Shown: in pieces, positions 54,374 to 63,875 of the stretch
How the letters are laid out: each line of letters opens with the position of its first letter
Numbering within the stretch: the stretch's first letter is position 1
From: an uncultured Ferrimonas sp.
GTDB lineage: Bacteria; Pseudomonadota; Gammaproteobacteria; Enterobacterales; Shewanellaceae
NCBI RefSeq assembly: GCF_947489035.1
Contig: NZ_CANLCI010000006.1
Span: 62,001-126,000 of the forward strand
Reading direction: 5' to 3'
Length of the DNA: 64,000 nucleotides
The notes under the pieces: model-generated
Databases searched by the model: none
The model's input: only the letters and a program-made list of their open reading frames with translations
Told to the model about the DNA's origin: nothing
Translations under genes and position numbers: made by a program

Positions 54374-55411
54374 CTACCATGCCTCTGGCAGCTCACTTTG
54401 CTGCCACGCTAAGCGGCACAGCTCGCTCACGTCATCCCATTGCCGCAACTGCAGCCACTGCACTAACGCATCGCCCATTGGCGGGTACACGATCGGATCG
54501 ATCCCCGATTGCCCCAACCACGTTTCAATCTGGCTTGGCTCTAAGTGCTTCATCACTTTGGCCGCGCCTAGCAGCTCTAAGGCCATGGCGTTCGACAGCT
54601 GTTCAAACTGGCCCTGCAGCGGTTTCAACAGCAGCTTTTTGCCCAACACCAGCGCCTCTGACACCAGCTCAAACCCCGCCGAGCAGATCACCCCAGCGCA
54701 GGCGGACAACTCTTGCTGAAAACCATCGCGGCTAAAGCCATGCCACTGCACATTCGCCGCTAACCCCGCCGGTGCTGGGCTGCCATGAAACACCGCAAAC
54801 GACTGCTGCGGCAGCTGCCCCAGCAACGTGGCAATGGTGTCGGCCGCTTCAAACGGCAGATACACCAGCACCCGCCCCGTTCCGTGTGGCGCCACTTGCA
54901 GCGGTTCGATGAAGGGCGGCAACAGATCGCAGCCAAAGTGATGCCAATGGCAACCCAGCGCCACGGTGGCCGGCGCAAAGTGATCCATGATCAGTCGATT
55001 AACCACGCCATCGCCGGTCATCGGCACCGGGTGTTGAAACGCATTTTGGTGGCTAATGCCGATGCAAGGCAGCCCCTGTCGTTTCGCCGCCCAGGCGGTG
55101 ATCGGCTCAAAGTCGTTTAACACCAGATCGTAGCCCGACAGATCCAGCTGGCGCACATCCTGCCACCATTGCCACAGGTTGTTGTGCCGCGCCGTTTGCA
55201 GCAGCTGCACCGCCCCATCGCGACTGACGAACGTCAGCCCTTGGCGACAATCAAAATCCCCAAAGGGCTGCATATCAAAGAACTGCTCGCGGTCGCGGCC
55301 AGAAAACAGGTAGTCCACGTCGATCCCCGCTTTCGCTAACGCCGGCGCCAGTACCCGCGCTCGGGTCAGATGACCGTTGCCCGTGCCCTGCACCCCATAA
55401 AGAATTCGCAT
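54374..55411 (-). CDS. MJ1255/VC2487-family glycosyltransferase
   Basis: 345 residues; the ATG at 55411 fits the ribosome site aagg better than the adjacent upstream ATG. GT-B fold: MRILYGVQGTGNGHLTRARVLAPALAKAG at the N-terminus; VICSAGFELVSEALVLGKKLLLKPLQGQFEQLSNAMALELLGAAKV near the C-terminus binds the nucleotide sugar, as in MurG-like enzymes. The acceptor is unknown. It follows the PAP2 phosphatase gene by 26 bases in one operon, suggesting a role in lipid-linked envelope glycan metabolism. Confidence 0.85.
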   Translation of the reverse strand: MRILYGVQGTGNGHLTRARVLAPALAKAGIDVDYLFSGRDREQFFDMQPFGDFDCRQGLTFVSRDGAVQLLQTARHNNLWQWWQDVRQLDLSGYDLVLNDFEPITAWAAKRQGLPCIGISHQNAFQHPVPMTGDGVVNRLIMDHFAPATVALGCHWHHFGCDLLPPFIEPLQVAPHGTGRVLVYLPFEAADTIATLLGQLPQQSFAVFHGSPAPAGLAANVQWHGFSRDGFQQELSACAGVICSAGFELVSEALVLGKKLLLKPLQGQFEQLSNAMALELLGAAKVMKHLEPSQIETWLGQSGIDPIVYPPMGDALVQWLQLRQWDDVSELCRLAWQQSELPEAW

Positions 55412-55437
55412 CATCTTCCTTAATCGCAATGGCTGGG

Positions 55438-55956
55438 TTAACCCAGCAAATAGAAACTGAGCCACGCCGCACCGCCGCCAAGCAGCGCGCCCACCAACAC
55501 ATCCCCGAGGTAATGCACCCCCAACACCACACGGGAAAACCCGACGGCGGCGGCCCAGCCGTAAGCCAAGGGCGTCAGTGGTGGCCAATACCAGCTCAGC
55601 ACACTGGCAAACACAAAGGCGGCGGCACAATGGCCCGAGGGCAAACTGAATTTATCGTGGGGTTGAACGATGGACGCCACATTGGCGAGGGCGTGGCACG
55701 GGCGAGCTCGTTTTAAGCTGTTTTTTAACAACCAATACAGTGGCAGTTCGATGGCAAAGGCCAGCAAGGCAAAGCGCAACAGCTCGAGCCCCCGCTCGCC
55801 GCCGCTGCAAGTCAGTAACACGATGACCAACGCGTAACCGCCGCCGTCGCCACTTAACGAGAACCAGCGGGCGCTGCCCCGCCAGATCCGCAGGTAGGGC
55901 AGATGTTGCATCCGCCCCATAAAGGCTCGGTCGTGCTGATCAAGAAATTGCCACAT
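55438..55956 (-). CDS. PAP2-family membrane phosphatase
   Basis: 172 residues from the ATG at 55956, preceded by gggag at the right distance. The three phosphatase motifs are present: KNSLKRARP (K-x6-RP), KFSLPSGHCAAAF (SGH) and FSRVVLGVHYLGDVLVGALLG (SR-x5-H-x3-D). It dephosphorylates lipid phosphates such as undecaprenyl pyrophosphate or phosphatidic acid on the periplasmic side. It is the first gene of a two-gene operon with the glycosyltransferase. A heptanucleotide tract lies about 130 bases upstream. Confidence 0.9.
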   Translation of the reverse strand: MWQFLDQHDRAFMGRMQHLPYLRIWRGSARWFSLSGDGGGYALVIVLLTCSGGERGLELLRFALLAFAIELPLYWLLKNSLKRARPCHALANVASIVQPHDKFSLPSGHCAAAFVFASVLSWYWPPLTPLAYGWAAAVGFSRVVLGVHYLGDVLVGALLGGGAAWLSFYLLG

Positions 55957-56087
55957 GACGTACTCCCACCGAAATTGTCTGCACTCAAGGTGGCCAATGG
56001 CAATGACAATGCGGTGACAGGCGGAGGAAACTACGGTGACACGCACCAAGGCAGTGTGGTTGCCGTGATGATCTGGCGCGTGCTGTA

Positions 56088-56160
56088 GCTTGTGGCTTGT
56101 GGCTTGTGGCTTGTGGCTTGTGGCTTGTGGCTTGTGGCTTGTGGCTTGTGGCTTGTGGCT
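56088..56160. repeat. Heptanucleotide tandem repeat, (gcttgtg) x ~10
   Basis: 73 bases of perfect 7-bp repeats, upstream of the PAP2 gene and outside any accepted gene. Perfect repeats of this kind slip during replication. Its distance (130 bases) from the PAP2 start allows an effect on promoter spacing or message, but no promoter was identified. Confidence 0.9.
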
Positions 56161-56208
56161 CAGGGGAAGATGGCACGGCGGGCGTTTGGGGCCGCCCTAA
56201 AACCACAA

Positions 56209-56239
56209 AACCCCAACTGGGCAAAGCCCAGTTGGGGTT
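56209..56239 (-). terminator. Terminator of the YgjV-like gene
   Basis: A 14-bp perfect stem (aaccccaactgggc / gcccagttggggtt) with a 3-base loop; on the minus strand it is followed by ttgtggtttt. It isolates the gene from the repeat tract. Confidence 0.9.
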
Positions 56240-56260
56240 GTCTGACCGATGAAACGGCGA

Positions 56261-56500
56261 TTACGCGGCTTGGGCGCTTTTTTCGCGGTTCAGCTTGATC
56301 AGGTTGTAGATGTTGATACCAACACAGAAGCCGTTCATCAACGCAACAGGCCAGGCGCCAATGGACGCGCCGTAAATCACAAACAAGATACAGCCGGTCA
56401 TGTTGATCCAGCGCAGCTTGGTGACGTTGGTCATCATCAAAGAAACAGCAACAAATACGGATGCGGCGTAGCCAACGATCTCAACTAGGTTTAATTCCAT
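56261..56500 (-). CDS. YgjV-like small inner-membrane protein
   Basis: 79 residues with three hydrophobic segments: LVEIVGYAASVFVAVSLMMT, LRWINMTGCILFVIYGASIGA and WPVALMNGFCVGINIYNLIKL. The pattern (KLRWINMTGC-like, N-x-F-C-V-x-I-N-I-Y-N-L) matches YgjV-type proteins of unknown function. Good ribosome site on the minus strand and its own terminator; monocistronic. Confidence 0.78.
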   Translation of the reverse strand: MELNLVEIVGYAASVFVAVSLMMTNVTKLRWINMTGCILFVIYGASIGAWPVALMNGFCVGINIYNLIKLNREKSAQAA

Positions 56501-56759
56501 GGGGGAAGTGCCTCAATTGCGGGCCCCTAGTAAGCGTTGTTACTTGGTAGTGCCCTGTCTAATTAGAAGCCGATAATAGCAGTGAAGACACTTGCGCCTC
56601 TATTCCGCCATTGAGAGTTTGTGACATGGGTCATATTTGAAAACTCTAAGTTCGTGATTTAGAACAATACCGGATGCAGCCCTCGAATTCGGCCGCTGCC
56701 ATTGCAAATGCAAGCCAGTTCGCTATTTTCGACACAATACCGTTTGCGGGAGCCCTGTA

Positions 56760-57245
56760 ATGCAATACAACACTTCGGCGCTGTGCGATCTGTACGGCGA
56801 TCAGCTTGATGTGCTGGAACCTATTTTTAGCCACTTTGGCGGCCGTCTCTCTTTTGGGGGGCAGGTGCAAACCATTAAGTGTTTTGAAGACAACAGCGTC
56901 CTTCATGAGGTGCTAAGCCAAGACGGCGACCACAAGATTTTGCTGATCGATGGCGGCGGCTCGATGCGACGGGCGCTGCTGGATCAGCAACTCGCTAGCT
57001 TAGCGGTAGAGCATCAGTGGCAAGGCATTGTGGTGTTTGGCGCGGTGCGCGATGTGGATCTGCTGGAAGAGCTCGACATTGGCATCATGGCGCTGGCGTC
57101 GATCCCAGTCTTGGCGGGGCAACAGGGCGAAGGTCAGCAGGATCTGCCGATCAACTTTGCTGGGGTGACCTTCTGGCCGGGGGATCACCTCTATGCCGAC
57201 AGCACCGGGATGGTGTTATCGCAAGATCCGCTGGATGTGGATTAA
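56760..57245 (+). CDS. rraA: Ribonuclease E activity regulator RraA
   Basis: 161 residues. [52 protein letters not shown], then [52 protein letters not shown] are typical of RraA. It binds RNase E and its helicase partners and slows mRNA decay. The fold is shared with aldolase-like enzymes, but the context and length fit RraA. Monocistronic. Confidence 0.96.
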   Translation: MQYNTSALCDLYGDQLDVLEPIFSHFGGRLSFGGQVQTIKCFEDNSVLHEVLSQDGDHKILLIDGGGSMRRALLDQQLASLAVEHQWQGIVVFGAVRDVDLLEELDIGIMALASIPVLAGQQGEGQQDLPINFAGVTFWPGDHLYADSTGMVLSQDPLDVD

Positions 57246-57287
57246 CCGCCTCCGGTAATAATGGCCTCAACTTACCATGCGGTGGCG

Positions 57288-59222
57288 CTACTTCAGCGCC
57301 ACGGGGCCATCGGCCGCACTAAAGGGACGCAGCTCCCCCACCCCAAAACCCTGCACTCCATCGATCCCCAGTTGCCACAGTTTTTGCGCCAGTTCCGGTT
57401 CTTCGACCTGTTGCGCCACCACCTTGATGCCACGGCTGTGCGCCGCCGCAATCATCATCTCGATCAAATCGCTGCTGCCGCTGTCGGTTAATAAGGCGCG
57501 GGTATAGCCCGGATCCAGCTTGATCCCCTCGAGCCCCGGTTGCGCCATCAACACCATGCCGGATGGGGTGGTGTGATCCAGCCACAATCGCGCACCCGCT
57601 TGGCTCATGGTGCTGATAAAACGCTGGGTCAGCTCGGCATCAATCAGCAGCGCCCGCTCGGGGATCTCCAACGCCAATTGCGACCAGTGGTGGCGTAAGC
57701 GCCGTTGCAGCTGCCCGCTTAACAACGGATCCAACACCGATTCGGCGGTTAGGTTGCAGCTTACTGGATAGCGGTGTTGGCGCAGTTTCAGGCGCTCCAG
57801 CAGCGCGGTTAACACCCACAAGTCAAACTGCTTAAAGCACTGTTGCCGCGCCACCATCGCCATCACCGGTGCCGGGTTATACCAGCGCTTGCCGTCGCTA
57901 AAGCGGGTCAGTAACTCTTGATGCAGCACCTGGCCATTGCGATCTTGCACTGGCTGCGCCAGCAACCGCGGTGGGGTGGTCAGCAACTTGTTCAACAGCT
58001 CGCCTTGCGCTGCCAGCAACAGCGGCGGTTGCTCGCTGGGGTGATACTGAAACACGCTCATGGCGGCGCTGCCCAAGGCGTCCGACAGGGTCTGCTCTAA
58101 CCGCTGCTCCAGCTCGGTGCTGGTTTGATCCAGTTGATAATCACAGGCGGCCATTAACACCCGCTCGCCTCCCGCTTGGCGCAACAACACGCTCAGTTGC
58201 TGCCGCGTGTTGCTTTCCAGCTCGGCCACGTCGTGGCCTGCGACTCCGGGAAACAGCAAAATGAAATCCGCAAAACCGATGCGGTACGCCCGCCCTTGGG
58301 GCAGCTGTAACGCCAGTTCATGCAGCAGCGCCGCGATCTTTTCCAGCAGGGTTTGTTCGCCACCGATGCCGCCCTTTAATTCCACTTTATCCATGCCGGT
58401 TAGGTGCAGCTTCACCACCACCCCGCCTTGGTGCTCGCGATCTTTCAGCGCCTGCTCTAGCCGCTGCCGATAGCGGCTCAGGTTGCCCAATCCGGTTTCA
58501 TCGTCTTGCAGGGTTTGCTTACGCAGGCGCTCCATCCGCACGCATTGCTGCTTGAACATCGCTTCCGAGTTATCCACCATCAAATTCATGGTGCGTACCA
58601 GCGATGCCATCTCGCGAATGCGCGGCAGATGCGCTTGCCGTAGATAGCGGTGCCGCCGCAGGCCATTGGCTTGTTGCTCGGCCAGTTGCAGCGGCCGCAG
58701 CAAGCGGCGCAGCAACCAGCTGCCAAACAGCAGCGCCAAGCTGGCGATCACCAATGCCGCCAATAAGGCCTGTTGGCAAATGTGCCACAGCAACCGTTTG
58801 CTGGCGGCCACGCTGACTTGCACTTCAACGGTGGCCACCAACCGCCATTGGCCATTCACGTCGCTGCGCATTATCGGCGCTTGCAGCGGCAGAGCGCGGT
58901 CGAACCACGCGGGTACCTGTCGTTCACTGGCTGGCCGTTGGCGCTGCAAGCGCTGGCTGCCATCGATGCTTTGCAAGCGAATGTAGGTAAAGTCGCCCTG
59001 ATCAAAAATGCTGTCGAGCAGCGACTGCGCCAACACCCAATCCGGTTGCGACAGCACCGGCGTTAACGACAACCCTAACGAGGTGGCTGTATCCTGCCCG
59101 TGCGCCGCCAATTGCTGCGCTAAAAACTGCTGGCTGGCTCGTAAGTAGATGCCGATGCTGGCGGCGCTGATCACGCTGATAAGCAGCACCAACCCCAGCA
59201 GTAACACGCGAAATAGGGTCAT
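57288..59222 (-). CDS. lapD: LapD-type c-di-GMP receptor (degenerate GGDEF-EAL)
   Basis: 644 residues. The start at 59222 overlaps the lapG stop by 4 bases (ATGA). N-terminal membrane helix (LFRVLLLGLVLLISVISAASIGIYL), a periplasmic LapD/MoxY_N domain, a second helix near 155-180 and a HAMP segment. The GGDEF motif is replaced (GFADFILLF) and the EAL motif is HQELLTR, so both enzyme sites are inactive, as in LapD. When c-di-GMP binds the EAL domain, the periplasmic part sequesters LapG and the surface adhesin is kept. No LapA-like adhesin gene is present in the window. Confidence 0.9.
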   Translation of the reverse strand: MTLFRVLLLGLVLLISVISAASIGIYLRASQQFLAQQLAAHGQDTATSLGLSLTPVLSQPDWVLAQSLLDSIFDQGDFTYIRLQSIDGSQRLQRQRPASERQVPAWFDRALPLQAPIMRSDVNGQWRLVATVEVQVSVAASKRLLWHICQQALLAALVIASLALLFGSWLLRRLLRPLQLAEQQANGLRRHRYLRQAHLPRIREMASLVRTMNLMVDNSEAMFKQQCVRMERLRKQTLQDDETGLGNLSRYRQRLEQALKDREHQGGVVVKLHLTGMDKVELKGGIGGEQTLLEKIAALLHELALQLPQGRAYRIGFADFILLFPGVAGHDVAELESNTRQQLSVLLRQAGGERVLMAACDYQLDQTSTELEQRLEQTLSDALGSAAMSVFQYHPSEQPPLLLAAQGELLNKLLTTPPRLLAQPVQDRNGQVLHQELLTRFSDGKRWYNPAPVMAMVARQQCFKQFDLWVLTALLERLKLRQHRYPVSCNLTAESVLDPLLSGQLQRRLRHHWSQLALEIPERALLIDAELTQRFISTMSQAGARLWLDHTTPSGMVLMAQPGLEGIKLDPGYTRALLTDSGSSDLIEMMIAAAHSRGIKVVAQQVEEPELAQKLWQLGIDGVQGFGVGELRPFSAADGPVALK

Positions 59223-59896
59223 CCCTGCGCCTCCTCTTGCAACATTCTTCGGAGCAGATCGCCCCACAGATCGACACCGCTGTCACCGGCTTTCAGCTGC
59301 ACCCCTTGATCAAAGGCACGCGCCCGCCACAACCCTTCCGCATTGAAGCTGTATACCGGCACCAGATCCGGCCGCTCGGCGCCGGTTTGCACCTGATCTT
59401 GCAAGTTATCCAGCACCAACGGCATCGCATCCTTGCTGGCCAGATACAGCAGCACCATGTGCGGTTGGTTCAGGGTTACCGCCTTAACGTACATCAGCCG
59501 CAGCCGCTCCGCTTCGATGCCGATGGCACGCAGGGCAAAATACTTCGCAATGGTGAAATCTTCGCAATCACCACCGCCACTGGCCACCATCTCCAGTGGC
59601 GTGGCCCAATAGTCGCTGCGCTGCCAATGTTCGGCATCACTGACAAAGGTTAATTGGTTGAAGTAACTGTTGGTGCGCTGCAACTGTGCCTGCACCGAGC
59701 GCGACTGCTGGGTTTCTGTGGTTAACCAGCGGCGTAACTGCAGCACCCGTTGCCGCCCAGCGGCGCCATATTGCTGCTCGACCGCCTGCAGCCGTGCGTC
59801 GCTAAAAAAGCGCTGCCAGCGCGCCGCAGGCTCCGGCTCGGCCAGTGCCCACCTCGGCCATAAGATCCCCAAGCAGAGAAAAATTCGCAGTAACAA
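59219..59896 (-). CDS. lapG: LapG periplasmic cysteine protease
   Basis: 225 residues with a signal peptide ([17 protein letters not shown]). Transglutaminase-like BTLCP fold with the catalytic triad: C in [18 protein letters not shown] in [11 protein letters not shown] and D in LVLDNL. ERFFSD-like [13 protein letters not shown] and [21 protein letters not shown] are typical. It is calcium-dependent in characterised members and cleaves the N-terminus of large biofilm adhesins unless held by LapD. First gene of lapG-lapD. Some 120 bases from the divergent ubiE start. Confidence 0.93.
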   Translation of the reverse strand: MLLRIFLCLGILWPRWALAEPEPAARWQRFFSDARLQAVEQQYGAAGRQRVLQLRRWLTTETQQSRSVQAQLQRTNSYFNQLTFVSDAEHWQRSDYWATPLEMVASGGGDCEDFTIAKYFALRAIGIEAERLRLMYVKAVTLNQPHMVLLYLASKDAMPLVLDNLQDQVQTGAERPDLVPVYSFNAEGLWRARAFDQGVQLKAGDSGVDLWGDLLRRMLQEEAQG

Positions 59897-60016
59897 CCCA
59901 CCCTTCCTATTTGTGTGCGTCCAACCTCAAAGGATTGGTATCGCGTCATTTTTGTTGGTTGCGTTATGAGTGTAGACTGTGACCAGTTTCAGGATGCAAA
60001 CACAGGATTGAGTAGC

Positions 60017-60772
60017 ATGGCCGACAACGGCGAAAACAAGACCCACTTTGGGTACCAAGATGTAGATGCGAACCGCAAAGCCGACATGGTGGCTGATGTG
60101 TTCCATTCTGTTGCCTCAAAGTACGACTTGATGAACGACGTCATGTCGTTTGGCGTACACCGTTATTGGAAGCGCTTTACCATCGAATGTGCCGCCGTTC
60201 GCCCGGGCATGCGTATTTTGGATCTGGCCGGTGGCACCGGCGATCTGACCGCTAAGTTCTCGCACCTGGTGGGCAACACCGGTGAAGTGGTGCTGGCAGA
60301 CATCAACGAATCGATGCTGAAAGTGGGCCGCGCCAAGCTGCAAGATCGCGGCATTGTCGGCAACGTTAACTACGTGCAAGCCAACGCCGAAGCGCTGCCG
60401 TTCCCTGATAATCACTTCGATGTGATCACCATCGCTTTCGGTCTGCGTAACGTCACCGATAAAGCCAAGGCGTTGCGTTCGATGCAGCGCATTTTGAAGC
60501 CTGGCGGCAAGCTGTTGGTGTTGGAGTTCTCCAAGCCACTGAACCCAGCAATGCAAAAAGCCTACGACTTCTACAGCTTCCAGATCATCCCGCGCATGGG
60601 CTCGATGATTGCTGGCGATGCAGAATCTTACCGTTACCTGTCTGAGTCCATTCGCATGCACCCAGATCAGGACACGCTCAAAGAGATGATGATTGAAGCG
60701 GGTTTCGACCAAGCGGACTACGTCAACTTAACCAACGGTGTGGTTGCCCTGCACCGCGGCTACAAGTACTAA
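60017..60772 (+). CDS. ubiE: Ubiquinone/menaquinone methyltransferase UbiE
   Basis: 251 residues from the ATG at 60017. SAM-dependent C-methyltransferase of ubiquinone and menaquinone synthesis: [44 protein letters not shown] (motif I), [49 protein letters not shown], and [20 protein letters not shown]. First gene of ubiE-ubiJ-ubiB-tatABC, the standard gammaproteobacterial order. Confidence 0.98.
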   Translation: MADNGENKTHFGYQDVDANRKADMVADVFHSVASKYDLMNDVMSFGVHRYWKRFTIECAAVRPGMRILDLAGGTGDLTAKFSHLVGNTGEVVLADINESMLKVGRAKLQDRGIVGNVNYVQANAEALPFPDNHFDVITIAFGLRNVTDKAKALRSMQRILKPGGKLLVLEFSKPLNPAMQKAYDFYSFQIIPRMGSMIAGDAESYRYLSESIRMHPDQDTLKEMMIEAGFDQADYVNLTNGVVALHRGYKY

Positions 60773-60912
60773 AAACTCGGTAGCAGTCCACGGCGGCTGA
60801 TGGGACCCCCCGTCAGCCCACCCCGCGGCTCTTCGCCCCCACTTTGAGTGGGCGCGCTTCGGCGCAACAGAGCGCGGTGATCCGGACTGATACACCAGCC
60901 AAATAGGACGGC

Positions 60913-61515
60913 ATGCAGCTATCTACTTTGCTGGCAGGCGCAGTTGAAACTGCACTCGCGCGCCTGCTAAAGCAACATCCTCATTCCGCCCCACTGGCCC
61001 AATGGCAGGGCCAAGTGGTGCGTGTGCAGCTTCACCCATTGCCGTTTCCGCTGTATCTGATCATGACCGATCCGATCCAAGTCTACAGCCAGTACGATGG
61101 CGACTGCGCTTGCAGTCTAGCGCTGTCGGTTTCGACCTTAGCCAAGCTGAAAGACAACGCCAATCTGACCGAGCTCTCTCGCAGTGGCGAACTGCAACTG
61201 GATGGCGACATCAAGTTAGCCGGGCAACTGGCCGCCTTATTAGGGGCCATTGAACCGGATCTGGCCGAGCCGCTGGCCAAGCTGGTGGGCGGTGCCATGG
61301 CCCATCGCATCGATACTCTCGGTCGCAGTATCTTGCACCGCGCCAGCGCCGATCTGTCCCGCTTAAGCCGCCACAGCGCCGTTTTTGTGCGCGACGAACT
61401 GCAACTGGCCCCAAGCCAAACCGAGCTCAACGAGTTTGTTGCCGACGTCGATCAGCTGGCCGAACGGGTGCAACGCATACAGCAGCGCCTTGAACAACAC
61501 GAGTCGTCGCTATGA
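60913..61515 (+). CDS. ubiJ: Ubiquinone biosynthesis accessory factor UbiJ
   Basis: 200 residues. SCP2-type lipid-binding domain at the N-terminus (ETALARLLKQHPHSAPLAQWQGQVVRVQLHPLPFPLYLIMTD ... LSRSGELQLDGDIKLAGQLAALLGAIEPD), then a coiled-coil tail (ADVDQLAERVQRIQQRLEQHE). It organises the aerobic Ubi complex around the hydrophobic intermediates. Overlaps ubiB by 4 bases (ATGA). The G+C-rich 140-base gap after ubiE has no clear terminator, so one operon is likely. Confidence 0.95.
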   Translation: MQLSTLLAGAVETALARLLKQHPHSAPLAQWQGQVVRVQLHPLPFPLYLIMTDPIQVYSQYDGDCACSLALSVSTLAKLKDNANLTELSRSGELQLDGDIKLAGQLAALLGAIEPDLAEPLAKLVGGAMAHRIDTLGRSILHRASADLSRLSRHSAVFVRDELQLAPSQTELNEFVADVDQLAERVQRIQQRLEQHESSL

Positions 61516-63143
61516 GCCTTGCTGCCATGGCTCGTGGCTACACCATTTGCAAAACCCTGCGCCAATATCGCCTCACCGACGCGCTGCCCAGCACCCAACC
61601 GCGGCTGCTGCGTTGGCTGGATAAGGGCCTGTTTTGGGTTGGTCGTAAGGCAGCGGATCAGCCTACCCCCGAACGGGTAAAGCTGGCACTGCAAGAGCTG
61701 GGGCCGGTCTACATCAAATTGGGGCAGATGCTCTCTACCCGCCGCGATTTGCTGCCGGACGATTTGGCCGACGCCTTAGCGCAGCTGCAAGATCAGGTGC
61801 CGCCGTTTGATCCCAAGGTTGCGCGCGCGCGCATCGAAGCCGCACTGGGTGGCTCGGTACACGACTACTTTGACCAGTTTGATCCGCAGCCGATGGCATC
61901 GGCGTCGGTGGCACAGGTGCACAGCGCCCGCCTCAAAGGCAGCGGCGATGACGTGGTTCTGAAGGTGATCCGCCCGGGTATAGATCGGTTGATCCACGGT
62001 GATCTGCAGCTGATGGAGCTGGGCGCACGCCTGCTGGCCACCACCAAGCTGGGGCAACGGTTGCACCCGGTCGAGGTGATTGCCGATTACCGCCGCACCA
62101 TTTTGGCCGAGCTGGATTTAACCCGTGAGGGCGACAACGCCAGCCGCATCCGCGCCAACTTTGACGGTTCTGACGCCCTTTATGTGCCGAAGATCTACCC
62201 GCAATATTCCCACCCGGATCTGCTGGTAATTGAACGGATCTACGGCGTGCCCGTTACCGACATTGCCCGCTTAAAAGCCCACGGCACCGACATGAAACGG
62301 CTGGCTGAACGCGGGGTTGAAGTGTTCTTTACCCAAGTGTTCCGCGACAACTTTTTCCACGCCGACATGCATCCGGGCAACATCTTTATCGACGTAACCG
62401 ATCCCGCTAATCCCAACTACATCGGCATTGATTACGGCATTGTCGGCCAGTTGTCAGAGCAAGATAAACGCGACATGGCGGCGATCTTTTTGGCGTTTTT
62501 CCGCCATGATTACCAACGCTTAGCGGAAGTGTTCTTGGCCACGGGCTGGGTGGATGCCAGCGCCGATCTGAGCGAGTTTGAATTTGCCCTACGGCAGGTG
62601 TTTGCGCCGCTGCAAAACTTGCCACTGGGGGAGATCAGCTTCGGCCACGTTCTGGTGAACCTGTTCCGCACCGCCCACGACTTTGGCATGGTGGTGAAGC
62701 CGCAACTGGTGTTGCTGGAAAAAACCTTATTGTACGTAGAAGGATTAGGCCGGCAGCTGTACCCAGAGCTGGATCTGTGGGCCACCGCCAAGCCCTATTT
62801 GGAAGAGTGGCACGCCCAGCGATTAAGCCCCAAAAGCCAGTGGCAACGGTTTACCGATGCCGCCCCAGACGCACTGGAAAAGCTGCCGGAGATCCCGGCA
62901 ATGATCCACGAAAACCTAAGTCTCAGCAGAGATTTACTCAAGCAGCCGGAACGGTTACTTGACCGTTACATTGCACAACGGCAACGACATCATAAAAGCA
63001 GTTTGTTCTTCCACAGCGGCAGTGTTTTAGTGATCTCAAGCACAATCTTATTGGGCAAAACCGTTACAATCTGGCCTTCCGCCGTCCTCGCAGGGCTTGG
63101 CTTTGCGGCATGGATTATCGGCTGGCGAGTTAGAAAACCGTAG
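61512..63143 (+). CDS. ubiB: UbiB atypical kinase-like protein
   Basis: 543 residues. ABC1/ADCK family: KxGQ motif in VYIKLGQMLSTRRDLLPDDLADALAQLQDQVPP, Ala-rich loop in PMASASVAQVHSA, LKVIRPG, HADMHPGNIFI (catalytic loop) and GIDYGIVGQL (D-F-G equivalent). Two C-terminal membrane helices (LFFHSGSVLVISSTILLG, TIWPSAVLAGLGFAAWIIGW) anchor it to the inner membrane. Needed for aerobic ubiquinone synthesis, probably as an ATPase that extracts precursors. Confidence 0.98.
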   Translation: MSLAAMARGYTICKTLRQYRLTDALPSTQPRLLRWLDKGLFWVGRKAADQPTPERVKLALQELGPVYIKLGQMLSTRRDLLPDDLADALAQLQDQVPPFDPKVARARIEAALGGSVHDYFDQFDPQPMASASVAQVHSARLKGSGDDVVLKVIRPGIDRLIHGDLQLMELGARLLATTKLGQRLHPVEVIADYRRTILAELDLTREGDNASRIRANFDGSDALYVPKIYPQYSHPDLLVIERIYGVPVTDIARLKAHGTDMKRLAERGVEVFFTQVFRDNFFHADMHPGNIFIDVTDPANPNYIGIDYGIVGQLSEQDKRDMAAIFLAFFRHDYQRLAEVFLATGWVDASADLSEFEFALRQVFAPLQNLPLGEISFGHVLVNLFRTAHDFGMVVKPQLVLLEKTLLYVEGLGRQLYPELDLWATAKPYLEEWHAQRLSPKSQWQRFTDAAPDALEKLPEIPAMIHENLSLSRDLLKQPERLLDRYIAQRQRHHKSSLFFHSGSVLVISSTILLGKTVTIWPSAVLAGLGFAAWIIGWRVRKP

Positions 63144-63218
63144 CAACGCGCGGTACACTTAAGTTAATTCCACTGGTGAATAAGTCATCAGTCCAACTAT
63201 CTAAAGATGGAGCCATCA

Positions 63219-63464
63219 ATGGGCAATTTCGGTATCTGGCAACTTTTGATTGTCGCTTTGATCGTCGTGTTACTGTTTGGAACAAAGAAACTGCGCGGCA
63301 TTGGCGGTGATTTAGGCGGTGCGGTAAAGGGCTTTAAGAAAGCCATGGGCGACGACGATGCAGCGAAGGCCGCACCAGAAGAGAAAGCGGCTGTTGAAGA
63401 CAAAGCCGACACCAGTGCTGAAAAGACTGAAACCAGCGAACAGAAAAACAAAGAGCAGGCGTAA
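63219..63464 (+). CDS. tatA: Twin-arginine translocase subunit TatA
   Basis: 81 residues from the ATG at 63219 ([43 protein letters not shown]). One N-terminal membrane helix with the FGTKKLR hinge, an amphipathic helix, then an acidic disordered tail ([21 protein letters not shown]). It oligomerises to form the pore for folded proteins. 75 bases after ubiB. Confidence 0.97.
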   Translation: MGNFGIWQLLIVALIVVLLFGTKKLRGIGGDLGGAVKGFKKAMGDDDAAKAAPEEKAAVEDKADTSAEKTETSEQKNKEQA

Positions 63465-63470
63465 TCGTTT

Positions 63471-63872
63471 ATGTTCGATGGATTCGGCTTTTTTGAGATC
63501 ATTGTCGTTTGTGTCATCGGTTTGGTGGTACTTGGGCCAGAGCGTCTACCGGTGGCGGTGCGTACTGTCTCCCGCTGGTTTACCACGGCAAAGCGCATGG
63601 CCGGTTCGGTTCGCTCCGAACTGGAACAGGAGCTTAAAATTGAGCAACTGCAAGCGGATCTGAAAAAGGCCGAAGCACGGGGCATGCAAGATTTGGATCC
63701 CGATCTGCAAAAATCAATTGAGCAGCTGCGCGATGCCGCAGCCTCGGTTAACCGGCCTTACGCCGCCCCTGAAGCGGGTGCCGCTGCGGATCTAAAAGCC
63801 GAGGCCAGCGCTCCTGCCCCGACCGATAGCGCCAGCACCCCCGCGTCTTCCAGCACCCCAGCAAAAGATTAA
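63471..63872 (+). CDS. tatB: Twin-arginine translocase subunit TatB
   Basis: 133 residues. [36 protein letters not shown] is the TatB signature (LGPERLP), followed by a long amphipathic helix ([27 protein letters not shown]) and an Ala/Pro/Ser-rich tail. With TatC it forms the receptor for twin-arginine signal peptides. Six bases after tatA. Confidence 0.97.
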   Translation: MFDGFGFFEIIVVCVIGLVVLGPERLPVAVRTVSRWFTTAKRMAGSVRSELEQELKIEQLQADLKKAEARGMQDLDPDLQKSIEQLRDAAASVNRPYAAPEAGAAADLKAEASAPAPTDSASTPASSSTPAKD

Positions 63873-63875
63873 ACT

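Noticed and set aside
55985..56224. Minus-strand frame containing repeated PQATSHK
   Set aside because: It is produced by the heptanucleotide tract and shares no features with a real protein.
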